Of a DNA stretch of 64,000 nucleotides, positions 37,361-49,439 are shown in pieces. The notes beneath the pieces were generated by a model that was not told the origin of the DNA, made no database searches, and was given only the letters and a program-made list of their open reading frames with translations. The stretch is from Anaeramoeba flamelloides. Its lineage: Eukaryota > Metamonada > Anaeramoebidae. The stretch covers positions 4,340,001 through 4,404,000 of the forward strand of contig JANTQA010000023.1 in assembly GCA_027625915.1 (NCBI GenBank), given 5' to 3'. The number at the start of each line of letters is the position of its first letter. The first letter of the stretch is position 1. A program made the position numbers and the translations under genes.

Positions 37361-37444
37361 TCAGTACTTAACAACAACAAGGCTAAAATTTCCATGCGTA
37401 TCATTGATGGCATTCTCTACTCGTATATTTTGAAAATTACAAGC
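37361..37444 (-). other. possible isolated 3' exon
   Basis: On the minus strand a TTTTTTCAG acceptor is followed by an 84-base frame (ACNFQNIRVENAINDTHGNF, then SLVVVKY) ending in TGA. The peptide reads like a real protein end, but no upstream exon was found. If real it would be the only plausible TGA stop besides the right-edge fragment. Confidence 0.2.
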
Positions 37445-37929
37445 CTGAAAAAATTCTGATTGAATAAGAAACTCAGAAAAAAATATATTTTTAGAATTAT
37501 CATTTTTTTTTTTTTTCAATTTTTTCTGAAAAAGAAAACTAATTTGAATTCATTTTATTTCTTGTATTATAAAACTTTTTTACCTTTTATATTATCATTT
37601 TCATCTTTATTACATAATAAAAAGTTATTGCCAGGAATATTCAAAGATTTTTTTCTTTTTTAGAGATAATTCTTTTGGTTTAACAAAACAAATGATTTTT
37701 TCAAAATATTGAAAAATATTCTCTCATTATAACAATAATAGTGTCAATCATTAAATTTTTAAAGATATTTACGAATTTTACTTTATATATATATATTATT
37801 ATTATAAGGTGATATTCGATTTTTGAAAATATAATTTTCTGAAGAAGATATTTGAGAATTAATAATTTAAAATTAAAAATTCAAAATCATTTTTTTTATT
37901 CCAGAAATAATTTAAATTGTAATAAAGAT

Positions 37930-38582
37930 TCTGGAAAAAAGTGGAAGCAGGATAAAAAGTGAAAGGTGGTTTTTAATTGCGAACCTTAATAAAACCAGAA
38001 AATTCAAAAAAATATCAATTTACAAAAGAAGAAATAAATAAAGAAAGAAAAAAAATGAAGTATTGATGATAATTTCAGTTTTTTTAATACTGTTTGTTTC
38101 AATATAAATGGAACAAAATTTTCATCCAGCTTGCCAAAAAATATTTTATAAATTGTATAAAATATCAATTTTTTAATTCTTAAAACCCGATTAAATTGTT
38201 AATACCTGTATTTTAGAATTGGGCCCTTTGATGATTTATTTATTTTACTTGAAATATGAAAGTTTTTTTTGGAAAGCCGAATGAAAATTTTGATCTTTTT
38301 ATTTTCCAATTAACAGTATTATCTTTTCGTATGAGTTTTTCTTTGGTTGATTGATTATTAAACATTTGTTGAAAAAATTGAATATTTTTGAGATCTCCAA
38401 AACCACTTGAACAATTTTGATATGAAAATTAGATCTAAAGTTTATTTTTTGGTTTGATTGAAAATAATCTAATGGATTATTGTTCAAAGTTAATTGATTG
38501 TACTTTTTGATAGATTTTACTTTTTATTTTCAGTTTCTCTTAATCTTTATAATGAAAAACAGTTATTTACCGTTTTTTACCT
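37930..38582 (+). repeat. family B copy 2, interrupted by a 227-bp element
   Basis: It follows 62171-62609 from a G/A-rich left end (gtggttttt aattgcgaacctta) to a mirrored right end, except for an insertion at 38090-38316. The undisturbed sequence in the 62-kb copy (ACTACTATCTTTTAGTATGG region) lacks it. Confidence 0.6.
38090..38316. repeat. MITE family D, copy 1 (nested in family B)
   Basis: The ends read CTGTTTGTTTCAATATAAAT and TTTTATTTTCCAATTAACAG and share CAAAATTTTCAT about 30 bases in. TA lies on both sides (38088-38089, 38317-38318), while the equivalent uninterrupted site at 62 kb has a single TA. Two more copies are at 42293-42529 and 55482-55702. Confidence 0.75.
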
Positions 38583-38609
38583 AAACTGTAAATTGAAATC
38601 TATACTTTA

Positions 38610-38790
38610 TTTCAAAATCATTATCCCATTAAAAATCGAAATTTGGATATAAATAATTTTTATAAATTGAAGTTATCTATTATAATAAAAAAAAGACAAT
38701 TTTAATATTCAGTTTTGTATACTAGAAATATTTGTTTTTCATCTAAAAATAAAATAAAAAAAAGGTAAAAAAAAATTGGGTGATTTATTT
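38610..38790 (-). repeat. family R copy
   Basis: It matches 4390-4600 (same sense) through 'tctattataa', 'aatattca' and 'agaaatatttgtttttc' blocks. Confidence 0.4.
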
Positions 38791-41056
38791 AGACTTTAGT
38801 TTTTTATGAAAATAGATTACAACTATTCCAACATTACCGTAAAATCTATGATATATGGAAAATTAATTTTCTATATCAAACCCCCAACTTTTATAGCAGG
38901 ATTTTATGGTCATAGGATAGCTTATTACAAACAGTTAAATATCAAAATAGAACAAAAAATTCCCATAGAGAAAATATTAAAATTGAATTTTTGAATACAA
39001 ACCTTTCTAAAGGATCAATAATTTTGAAAAAATTTCAGGTTTTTGGTGTATCCTTAATTTCGAAACACCTTAAAAATCCAAAAACCAAAAACATTTTAAA
39101 ATGGTTATTAAATTCGATCCTCATCTTTGGAAACTTTGTTTTGGATTTTTGAATTTATTTGAGAAACAAAATCTTTTTTATCTCTGTCTTTCAAATAAGA
39201 AATTGTTTTAAAAAACTGATCTCAGATAATAAAATGTGTCTGGTAGTCTTTAACTCAAGCCTTTTTTTTCGCCTCAATAAAAAATAAAAATATAGAAAAA
39301 TAAAAAAAAAAACAAAATTTTTTTTTTGTATTTAACAGAGACAAAAAGAATGCTTTATTGAAAGCTCGTATAAAAAATGTTGGAAAATGGAAGATGAACA
39401 AAACCTTTTCAGATATTTCTTATAATTTATCAGTAGACGATAGCGTAAACCGAAGAGTTTTTTTTTTTGTGTTTAACTGAGACAAAAAGTCAATTTCTAG
39501 ATCTATCAAATTTCATGGTAGGTTAAGAACGGCTGTATCATTTTTCCGATTCTGAAATGTTCTACTTATTTAGGACCCATACTTCAGTCCACACAAACAA
39601 ACAAATAAAATAGATATCATAAATGCTGTATCTATTTTTCAAAATAAAGGTCAAAGAGAAATATGAACATAAATTGCCAATAATTGTCTTTTTGTACCAT
39701 TATTCAAACCGATACCATATCCAAGATCGATCAGCTAAGAACCAAATTAACAAGTGTCCTATCTCAACACATGAAACCTTTTTTCAAATTTCAAGAATTA
39801 TAAACCTGAAAAAAGATCCAAATTTCATTTCATTATCCTTTTTTCAATTCTGAAATATTCCATTTCTTAAAGTATTCATAGTTCACCAAATAAAACACTA
39901 AAAAAAATACAAAACGATCAAAAAAGGAACAAACGAATAAAGAGAGATCACAAATTTCAATCAATTTCTTGGAAAAACTCTTTTTTTCCCAAAAATAAAA
40001 AAAAGTAAATGAAAATGAAATTTTTTTCCTGTTTATTTCTCAAATACCAATTAAGTACTGAAATCTTCATCATTGATCTGGTGTCCAATAGTCACAATTT
40101 ATTAACAAACCAACCCACAGATTACCCTTTTAACTTTCAAAAATAGGTAAGAAGCTTTTTTTAACTTCAAATAGATTCATAGAAGAAAAGTTCAGGATTT
40201 TTTCTGTTTTACTTTTTATTGTGTCGAGCAATTTAAATGTAATCAAATGTTAAAATTTTTCTGTGTCCATTCTATTTAGAAAATACAGTGTTATAATATT
40301 TGTTTAGAAAGAGCCGATTTTTAACAAACTTGTTTTTATTGTGGAAAAATATTCAGAATTTGATATTTTCAGCGTTTTTGAAAATTAATAAAAAAAGTGT
40401 CTCTTCATCAAAAATCCTGAGACAAAAATTGGAAAGGGAAATGACACTAAATTTTGGAATCTATTTCAAGAATTAATTCTATGGAAATTGTTTACTGATT
40501 AGATAAATTATGCTTTTTATGCCAAATTTGATCTACACAACCTTATCTAAGTCGATCCCTAAAAGTTTCTTAACCATTGTGTGTGTGTTTTACACCTTTT
40601 AAGGTCAATAATTAGAGTTGTTACTATTCCAACTTTTTTCAAGAAAGTATATTTCTTAATAGTACAGGCTTACAAAATTCTTATTCTTGCTTTTCTAATC
40701 AATTTTTTTTTCAAACCAAAGATAATGAACAACAGAAACACATTTTCAAAAACAAGGCTTTTATATAACAGGAAATTTTGTTTTAAAAGTCAATTTAGCT
40801 CACTTTCAAAATTTTGGAAATATTTTTCTGTTTTCCATTCTTTTTTTGCAGATGATCCTTTACAACCAACTTGATAAAAGAACCTAACGATCCACCTAAA
40901 TTCATTTTTAAAAATGTTAGTATTCTCTTTAAAATCACAAAAGGAAAGGTGATCAATTTCCAAAATAAAAACTAATTTGGAACAAAACAAAAAAATCATT
41001 TTTTTTTAAACACATAATTAACTTTTAATTTTTTTTTTTGTTTCTTTTTTAAACAA

Positions 41057-44000
41057 ATGAATACCAAACAATTTTTACTCAGTTGCGAATATGGAAATTA
41101 TGATGTTGTGAAGCAACTCATGGAAGACCAGAACCAGAACCAAGACCAAGACCAAGAACAAGACCAAGATTTAATCAATAGTGTTGATCATATTGGTAGA
41201 TCTGGCTTATTTTGGGCAAGTAGGAATGATCACCTTGGTGTTGTTAAATATTTACTCAAGAACGGTGCTGACATTGATAGTGTTGATAATTCCGTAAGTT
41301 ATTTCTTTTTTGAACAAGCCAATTTTTATTTTTTCTTCAAATTTGAAATTAAATTTTTGATGATTTAATCAAAAATATGTTTTTCAAGATTTCTTATTTT
41401 GCTACCATTTACCAATTCTGTTCGGTTAAGTTTCTATTTTGAAAAATAGTTACAAATTTTTTCTCTATTTTTAAATTGGAAATTATTTGTTCATACAACC
41501 TTTTACTTTTAATCTTTTTTTTTTTTTGAGAAATGTAATTTGTCTTTTGGTTTTTCCTTTTAATCCCAACTCGTAAAAAAATTTTTATTTTTTATTTAAA
41601 GCCAAGTTTTCTATCTCTTTAATTCAATAAATTTGAATACTTTTATTATTTTGGTTCCTAACTCATTGGAAATTCTTCCTAATTTAAACAAGCAAATTTA
41701 TTTTTAAAATCTTTCGAATTTTTTCAATCTACTGGTATTTGAATCCTAAATGGGAAAAATTTTACACTTCATTTTCACATAATTTCCCTTTTCATTTAGA
41801 TCCACAAATTACAATCTACTTCTTTGAAAAACACTTTAGTAAATAGTAAAAAAAAATTTGAAAAAGGGAGTGAAAATTTTCCTCCATTTAAATTTCAAAA
41901 ACCAGACTCAAATTTGAAATTCAAAAAATGGGATATATTCGATTAACCGACGTGTGGTAAAAATTAAAAATACAAAATCGGAAAAATACAAGAAACAATT
42001 TCAAAAAAGATTTATGAATATTGTTGATTGAAAAATAAATGCAACAAAATTTCCCAACATCTTTCCTTCAAAAAAAGAAAAATGATTGATAAAACCCATC
42101 AAAGTCTCTATTCTCAAAGTCAAATAATAGCCTAACTGATTTGTAGAATTAAGGAGCTTGAAATTTGGATTTGATCTTTGAAAAACAATTTTTGTAATGT
42201 TGATTGAAAATTTTGTGCTTTTATTTGACAACAAATAGTAAGTGGATGAGTTTTTCCTTTTTTGTCGCTAGCCAAAGATACTATTTATTATACTATTAGT
42301 TTCAAAATAAAGGGATCAAAAATTTTCATTCGGCTTTCCAAAAAAAGATTTTATAAATAAGGTATAACCTTCAAAATTTTTTAAATCTTAAAAAAGAAGC
42401 TTAAATTATTCATTGGCCTTTTTAGAATTGGGAACTTTGATGTTTTATATACTATTCTTTAGATGTGTTTTGATTTTTTTTTGGAAAGCTGAATGAAAAT
42501 TTTGATCTTTTTTATTTTACTATTAACAGTAATTTACAAAAATTGACTTTTTTCCAAAATTCTAATAAAATTTGACAAAAAATCCTCTCAAAAATAAAAA
42601 AAAAAAAAGAGACAATTGAAAAACAAACCTTTGTCAAAATTCAAAATCATACCAACTCTGTTCACATCACAAATTGCAGATTTTAATTCTGAGAGATTGA
42701 TTCAAAAAAATATTTAACAAAATTTCTAATTAACAAATATTTCAAATTTAATTAGTAAAAATTTTTTATCTGATTATCTCTTTTTCAATTCTGAAATCTG
42801 ACTTTAGTTTAGGATTCTTAGCCCATCTTAAATTCGTGATCAAAAAAGTACCAAACAAATAAATATATATCACAAATTGCAAAAAATTTCTTTGAAAACT
42901 CTTTTTCTAAAAAAAAAAATGAAAAAAATATAACCTTTACAAAACAATAAAGATCACTAATCAATTTCTAATCAATTTTTCGAATTTTGATTTACTTATT
43001 TCTCTTTAAACAATCCCAAAGGGCAAAACCATTTACCACGCAGCGTCTTTTAATGGATGTACAAAAACAATGGAGTTTCTTTGTCAAAATATGAATGAAA
43101 ATGATTTGAATACAATTGACAAGTATGGTAAAACACCTTTGCACTGGGCTGTTGAATCTAACAAAGTTTCTATCAATTTAATTCAACACATGTTAGAAGC
43201 TGGTGCTGATCCAAAATTTTCAGGAACATTTGTAAAATTATTTCCTATTTTTTTTTTATTTTATTTAATTATTTTCTGAGCAAATCTCTGAATCTCTTAT
43301 TAATATATATATATATATATTTTTTTTATTATTAATGATATTTTTTGATAAATATACAATTTGATATCCCTTTTATAAACCCGTGTATAGAAAAAAACGC
43401 CCTTAGAAATATGTAAAAGACATGAAATCAAACAAATAATGAAAGACTATTTAAAAAAAAGAACAACATTTTACAGATTATTTAAAAAACAAATCTGTGT
43501 TGATGAAGAAATATGTGGATTTGGCGTTCATTCTCTTATAATTAATTCAAGATTAAATCACCCAAACCCAACAGTCATTTTAAGAAAATATTCAAAATCA
43601 AAAATCGGATTATTTTTGAAATGGGTGTATGGAAAAACCCTAACAAATAAACAAATGAAGGAAATTCTTGAAATTCTTCATAAATTTGGTATTAAAAACT
43701 ATAAAACAAAAACCGGTGTTCGTGGTGTGTATAACGCTCTCCAGCTATTAATGAATGATGAAAAATCAAAAGATTTTACAATTTTGGTTAAATTGAATCG
43801 TGTGAAGGGAACAGGGAAAGGAACAGGAACAGGAACAGGAAAAGAAAAGCAATTGGGAAATGGAGAGGAACAAAAAACCACTGAAAATGAAGACGAAAGT
43901 ACATACACCAAAATTAAAGTACACAAATTCATATTACGAGCGAGATCAGAATATTTTAATGAATATTTTTTAGATCCTGAAAATAATTGCAATTATATGA

Positions 44001-44194
44001 TCGACCATACCGGATATAGTGTTCAGGCTTATGAGTGCTTTCTTCGTTGGTGTTATTCCAGTGCCCTCACCTTCACCGCCGATGACAACAAGCCACTTCT
44101 ATTGGAAGACCTTGAAAATTTCACTTATTTATTTAAATTGCCAAAATATTCTGGTTTACAATATCTTATAAATATTGAACAACAAAAAATGTAA
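41057..44194 (+). CDS. ankyrin-repeat / BTB-domain protein, three exons
   Basis: The exons are 41057-41293, 43022-43231 and 43391-44194, all phase 0, giving about 416 residues. Introns are 1728 and 159 bp. The N-terminal half has ankyrin repeats: NVxxQ-type start 'LLSCEYGNYDVVKQLME', 'IGRSGLFWASRNDHLGVVKY', 'GKTIYHAASFNGCTKTMEF', 'GKTPLHWAVESNKVSI' and a cap 'KTPLEICKRHEIKQIMKDYL'. The ankyrin register runs unbroken across both splice junctions. The C-terminal half carries BTB/POZ-like sequence: an incomplete first unit (about residues 166-255) and a clearer one, DFTILVKL, then a GTGTGTGK linker, then KVHKFILRARSEYFNEYF. BTB proteins commonly act as dimers or as cullin-3 substrate adaptors, so a ubiquitin-ligase adaptor role is possible but unproven. 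A QNQDQDQEQ run sits in repeat 1. Intron 1 has gained repeats (41755-41885 and 42293-42529). Confidence 0.85.
42293..42529. repeat. MITE family D, copy 2 (in ankyrin-BTB intron 1)
   Basis: The left end CTATTAGTTTC leads to CAAAAATTTTCATTCGGCTT and the right end mirrors it (AAGCTGAATGAAAATTTTGA to AACAG). TA lies outside both ends. 237 bp. Confidence 0.7.
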
Positions 44195-44510
44195 TTGAAT
44201 ATTTGAATATTTTCATTTCCTCATTTTTGTTTTGTTTTATTTTGTTTTGTTTTTCCAGATATTATTTTTTTTTTATGTATTATATTATTATTTTATCATT
44301 TATTCATTTGAATGTTTGTTTTTCTTCCATTTAATTTTTATTGTCTTTATTATTTAACAACTATTGCACCTTTTTGTAATACATTTATCTGAAAATAGTC
44401 AAAAAATAAAATAATAATTTAACTTTTTAACATTAGATTTTTTGATATGGTTTTTAATTTTAATTTTTTCATTTGACTTCAGAAATTGATGTGTTCAATT
44501 GCTCAACACC

Positions 44511-44897
44511 CTCAAAAATGATTACAATATTTTTCATGGCTTTATGATAAAATTGTGATTTTTTATACGAACAATGAAACGATTTTGGGTATGCAAACAA
44601 GGATCAAAAAAATTAGATATATATCCAATGTTTTAAATAACAACCAAATTCCCTTTTATCAACAATTCAAGATTTTTGGGTTTGTTTGATCTATAAAAAA
44701 TATTTTAAATTTTCATTTGATGTTTCCACTCCAATCTTCATTTCCTGTTTAAATACAATTGATTGCCACTTAAGACATTAAATATATTATCAAGTTTTTT
44801 GATCCTTATACGCATATACCCAAAAATTTTCATTTTTAATATAAAAAATCACAATTTTATCATAAAGCCATAAAAAATATTAAAATCATTTTTGAAC
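44511..44897. repeat. foldback element with ~98-bp arms (family G)
   Basis: 44514-44612 and 44798-44896 are inverted copies: CATGGCTTTATGATAAAATT on the left and AATTTTATCATAAAGCCATA on the right. The loop is 185 bases. It lies about 320 bases after the ankyrin-BTB stop. No ORF. Confidence 0.7.
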
Positions 44898-45689
44898 ATC
44901 ATGATCTTGAAAAAATTTTTTTTACAAAAAAAATAAATATTTGCTAATTTTTCACTTTTTGATAACTTCATTTATAAGGAATATTATTGACTAATAAAAA
45001 ATCTTGGATCAAAAAATATATTCGTATCTTTTAGGATTTGATTTTATTTTTTTTTTAAAAAACAAAAGTTTTTTTGTTTATAATCATGAATAAGAGAATT
45101 TTTTTATGATAGATTATAATTAGATGTTATCGAATATTTAAAAAAAGAGACTTTTTTATTATCATTTTATTATTTCATCCAGTACTTTTTTTAAATATTG
45201 TTTATACATTACATTCCTCACGAGATTGATCTATTTAGAACAGATTTCTTTCATCCAAATTTAAAATATATACCAATCAATTATATATAATTTATGGCAA
45301 AAATAACAAAATATAACCTTTGTTCAATTTTTAAATCATCAGATCTGTATAAATTAATAATATATATAAACTAAATTTCATAATAAATGGCTGATCGTAC
45401 TTTTGAATTTTGAATTACTTTTGTATTGTTTTGAAGTTTTTCCTCTCACAATGAAAAGTTTACAAAGAAAATCATTTTTTCTCTTTTTTATTTTTTCAAC
45501 AATGTTTTGTTAAAATGGAAAATGAAAATGAAAAATTGGAAAGAAGTAACAGATGAATTAATGAAAAATTTGGTTTCAACTATGAAAAAGAGATTATATT
45601 TAGTTATTTAAATAGAAGGAGAATCGATAAATGGGGTTTTTTACCTTTTTAAATATTCTATTTTTCATGTAATGCTTCTTTCAAAATAA

Positions 45690-45865
45690 ATGGCCCAATT
45701 TTTTTTAACTCTTTTGTTAATTTTTATTTCTTATATTTTTAGACCAAAAATAAATATCTCTAGAGTATAGTATTGAATATTAAAATCTAAATTTTTATAT
45801 TATAATAGATAAATTCAATTATTAAAAATATTTTTCTTTAAAATTAAATTTTTAATGTGCCAATT
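45690..45865 (+). repeat. family R copy next to a family A foldback
   Basis: It shares AATAAATGGCC, an 'agac.aaaaa.aaatat.tct' block and 'attataatagataaat' with 60720-60905 in the same sense. Confidence 0.4.
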
Positions 45866-45897
45866 ATTATGAAAGATAGTTTATATACAGCCAGTTT

Positions 45898-46037
45898 CAC
45901 TTTTAAGGCAAAAAATTTGGATTTTTTTTTTTTTACAATTTATTTTTACTAAAATTTGAATTTTTTGCTTTAATTTGAGATTTTTTTTTTGCCTTAAATT
46001 TCGTTGAAAGTTTGTACCTTTTAAGTGAAACTGACTG
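45898..46037. repeat. family A foldback, copy 3 (left arm shortened)
   Basis: The ends CAGCCAGTTTCACTTTTAAG and AAGTGAAACTGACTG match copy 1, with TA outside (45896-45897, 46038-46039). About 55 bases of the left arm are missing, so it can only form a partial stem. Confidence 0.7.
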
Positions 46038-47067
46038 TATAGGTTAATCAGAATATACTTAAAAATTTTCGAAACAAAAAAAAAATTAAAACAAATTGTT
46101 TTTTAAACGCACTTTTTGCTAAAAAATGATTTTTTCCCTAAAATATAAACTATAGAAACATTCTTTATTATATTATGTATCAAATCTATTAAATAATTTA
46201 TATAACTATAGAATTTATTGTTGAACACTTTTATCAATAATATTCATGCCTTCTTGGATCATCATTGAATATAATACCCCCCCATTAATATCATCCCTTT
46301 TCAATCTTTCAGATATTTCACCAATTCAAACTAAAAATAAAAACTCCCAATTATTTATTCTACCATATTCAATAAATAATCTTGTTTTATCAATTAATAT
46401 ACACCTATGACCCAAAAAACACTAAAAATGGAATACCGAAAAAATACCTCTCATTAAAAAAATTAATAAAACTAAATGAAAAAATAAAAATAAATAAAGT
46501 TTCCATAAAAATTTTTCTTGATAACATTTTTTGTCAAAATAATTCAATTAAAAGTTGACATTATGTATATATTTATAAAAAATATCTTATTTTAACTCAT
46601 TTACTAAAACAAAATCCGAAATAATGGGAATTTTATTTTCATAAAGGGACTAATTTTGGTCTTCAAATGTTTTTTATTTATTTTTAAATGACAAAATTAA
46701 AAAAAAAGTTATTTAAAAAAGATAAACTCTCTGGAAAAATATTCAAATTTAATAAATTAACTTATTTTTTGATTTCAAAATTTTAACAACCACAATTTTT
46801 CAAAAAAAAATAAAAAAGTACACAGTAATTCCAAAAAATATAATCAATATTCAAAAGTTTCAGTGTTTTTATTCTGAAAAATTTTATCTGGTGGCTAATT
46901 GAATTTCGTTAAAGATAGATTTCAAAACATATTAATCAGAAAAAATAGCACTTTTTTATATTAAGGACATATATTAATTGAAATAAAATAAATTAAACCA
47001 CTTTAAAGAAAAATAATTATAGAGAAAAATGTAAAAACTCCACCTTGGTCTGTACAATAAAGCTGTA

Positions 47068-47264
47068 CAGTCAGTTCCACTTTTAAGACACAAACTTTCA
47101 ACGAAATTTAAGGCACAAGAAAAATCTCAAATTAAGGCACAACATTCAAATTTCACGGAAAATAATATGTGTAAAAAAAAAATTCCAAATTTTGTGCTTT
47201 AATTTGAGATTTTATTGTCCGTAAATTTCATTGAAAGTTTGTGTCTTAAATTTGAAACTGACTG
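47068..47264. repeat. family A foldback, copy 4
   Basis: 197 bp with ends CAGTCAGTTCCACTTTTAAG and TTTGAAACTGACTG, and TA on both sides (47066-47067, 47265-47266). Confidence 0.75.
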
Positions 47265-47559
47265 TAAGATATTTTTGGTTTTTTACACATAAGATTAATG
47301 TGTTTATATTATTAACAATATTATCATTTTTTAAAAACCGCCAGTCAAAAAAAAAGTATTTTTTTTTTGTGGAGTAGGTTGAAAATAATAATTGAAATGT
47401 AATAAAAGTTTTCATTCACTTCAAATTTGAGATATTTGATGAAATATAGAATAATTAAGAGTTTTTGAATCACTCTATTCATCTTAAAATATTGAAATAT
47501 AGAAAAAAAATGAATAATAATAAAATTTTCAAGTAATAGTTTAACTAGGATTCGAAATA

Positions 47560-48245
47560 AGATGTAAAATCTATGAATTTTATTCTATTCTTAAAAATTC
47601 TGGAAAAATTCACAAAAAAATAGAAAAAAAAAAATATGATTTATTTTTAATATATTATAATATAATGGGGAGGCTATTAATACCACTTGTTTACCGTTGG
47701 GTTTTTTTTAATTTGGGAAATAAAAAGAAAATTTAAAAAATTTTCTTTTTATTTCTCAAATTAAAAAAAAAAACCACATTCAGCTTTTACAGATTTCAAA
47801 AGAATAGAGAAAAATCTTTGATTCTATCCAATTCTTTCAAATTCTGGAAAAGCTAGACACTTGAGGTTAAGTTTTCAAGAATTTAAAAATATGAGGTAAA
47901 ATATATGATTTTTTTCTATTCAAATGATTTTCAAAAAAACACCTTTAGGTTTGTTTTAATTTCTTATATCCAAAAAAAAACTTTTATTAATTTAAATTCT
48001 ATTTCTAAAATTAAATGTACTACCGTTAGGTTTTCTTATATTTTCTGTTTATTTGTGAAGCACTCAAGGTTTTTTTTTGTGGTTTTCTATTTTATTTGTG
48101 GAGTGTTCTGTTTTTTTTTTTTACTTTTTGAAATAAAACGAAAATTCTAATAAAATTTTGGTTTATTTCAAAAATTAAAAAAAACCTCGAACAAAATCTA
48201 TTGATTTAAGAAATAAAACAGAAAACCTCAAGAAAACCTAGGCAC
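47560..48245 (+). repeat. long hairpin-module tract (family K)
   Basis: Alpha-type hairpins at about 47550-47600, 47785-47845 and 47880-47930 and beta-type palindromes at about 47700-47775 and 48110-48185, with CTCAAGAAAACC linkers. 'TAGACACTTGAGG' (47846) and 'GGCACTTGACTAC' (48240) tails occur, so two copies are probably abutted. Confidence 0.55.
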
Positions 48246-48249
48246 TTGA

Positions 48250-48500
48250 CTACACCCCCAAATTCCAATATTTTTATTTAGGAATTTTATTAAAGAATCA
48301 AAAATTAGTTTATTCTGGCTATGGGAAATAAGTACCTTGAATTCTTTTGGAATTGTATTCGAAATTTTATTATTTAATATAATAGATACATTGTTTTTTT
48401 TTTTTTGTTTTTGATATCTAGATTTTGGGATTATATCCATAGGCTGCCAATTCCATAGAAAATGGCTCAAATTTTCAATGATTTCTAAATTGTTTTTTTT
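48250..48500 (-). mobile_element. LINE C-terminal fragment (related subfamily)
   Basis: The minus strand reads EIIENLSHFLWNWQPMD and then a Lys-rich hydrophobic stretch ending FDSLIKFLNKN. This parallels EIIENIDHFLW and YDSTLKFLKGN at the C-terminus of the LINE at 15838-17175, but with much divergence. It starts directly after the family K tail. Confidence 0.5.
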
Positions 48501-49439
48501 TTTTTACATAAAATATTACTTTTTTTTTACAATTTAAAACAAAAAATAATTCTTGTATAATTCCCAAAATTTTACTTCCCCTTTGAAAGATATTCTGTAA
48601 ATTGAAAATATTATTAAGGTAATAAAATAACTTCGAAACTGTGAAAAAAAAAATAAAAATAAAAAAAAAAATATTTATTTCAATTTTAAATCAATCGATA
48701 ATTCTTTAATACTCAAAATAATTGATTATCCATTTTAAAGATATTTATTAAATTTGAAATGCTTTTAAAATATATGATTATAACCACACAAATTGTGATT
48801 AAAAATTTATTCAAATTATTTAAAATTATAATTTCAAAAAATCTTCATAGAACTTGAAAAAATAGAATTTTCAACTTGAATTGTAAAAAAAACTTTCAAA
48901 ATATTTTTTGATCAAAGATCTCTGATTAATCAATAATGTTGATTAGCATTGAAGTTATCAAAAAGTGAAAAATTAGGTAATGTTCAATTTTTTTTTTTGA
49001 AAGAAATTTTTAATGATTTTATTAATGAGGATAATTTAACTTTTGATCTTTCATTTTAACAGTTTTTTTTTTACAACAGTAAAACCATAAGAAACCAATA
49101 ACACATTTACTTGTTTTTTTTATTTATTGTCCATTTCTATAATCATTTAATTCATATACATTTTAACAAAAACAAAACTTGAATTTTATTTGAAATATAT
49201 GCCACACAAACCCACATCGGCCATTTTAACAACAGTATTTAAAATATCTAATAAATTTTTTTTTGATAACCAAATATAGTACTAATGATAAAATTGGATA
49301 AAAATTGCTTCATATTTTTTAAAAGAAATCAGAATTTTAAAAAAAAAACAAAAGTTTAATTTTGCACACCAAAAAAAAAAATAAAAAACAAAAAAAATAA
49401 TTGTATTTGTATGTTTTTGTTTATTACATTACTATTATT

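Larger units (their letters stand above)
32860..41056. other. long spacer with repeats and a few orphan open frames
   Basis: It contains family F (33921-34476), family A copy 2 (35477-35675), orphan frames at 36374-36884 and 37361-37444, family B copy 2 with a nested element (37930-38582), a family R copy (38610-38790), and a direct repeat of 'tttaac.gagacaaaaag' (39330s and 39470s). A fragment at 39727-39757 matches family F. No confident gene was found. Confidence 0.45.
44195..49439. other. intergenic, repeat-rich, no gene recognised
   Basis: It holds family G (44511-44897), family R (45690-45865), two family A foldbacks, a long family K tract and a LINE-related fragment. 44900-45690, 46040-47060 and 48500-49430 are AT-rich with nothing supported. 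Confidence 0.45.

Noticed and set aside
43298-43321. AT dinucleotide run in ankyrin-BTB intron 2
   Set aside because: An ordinary microsatellite in AT-rich sequence, without further structure.
43699-43992. Minus-strand ORF with VPVPVPFPVPF
   Set aside because: It is the complement of the Gly-Thr linker in the ankyrin-BTB gene.
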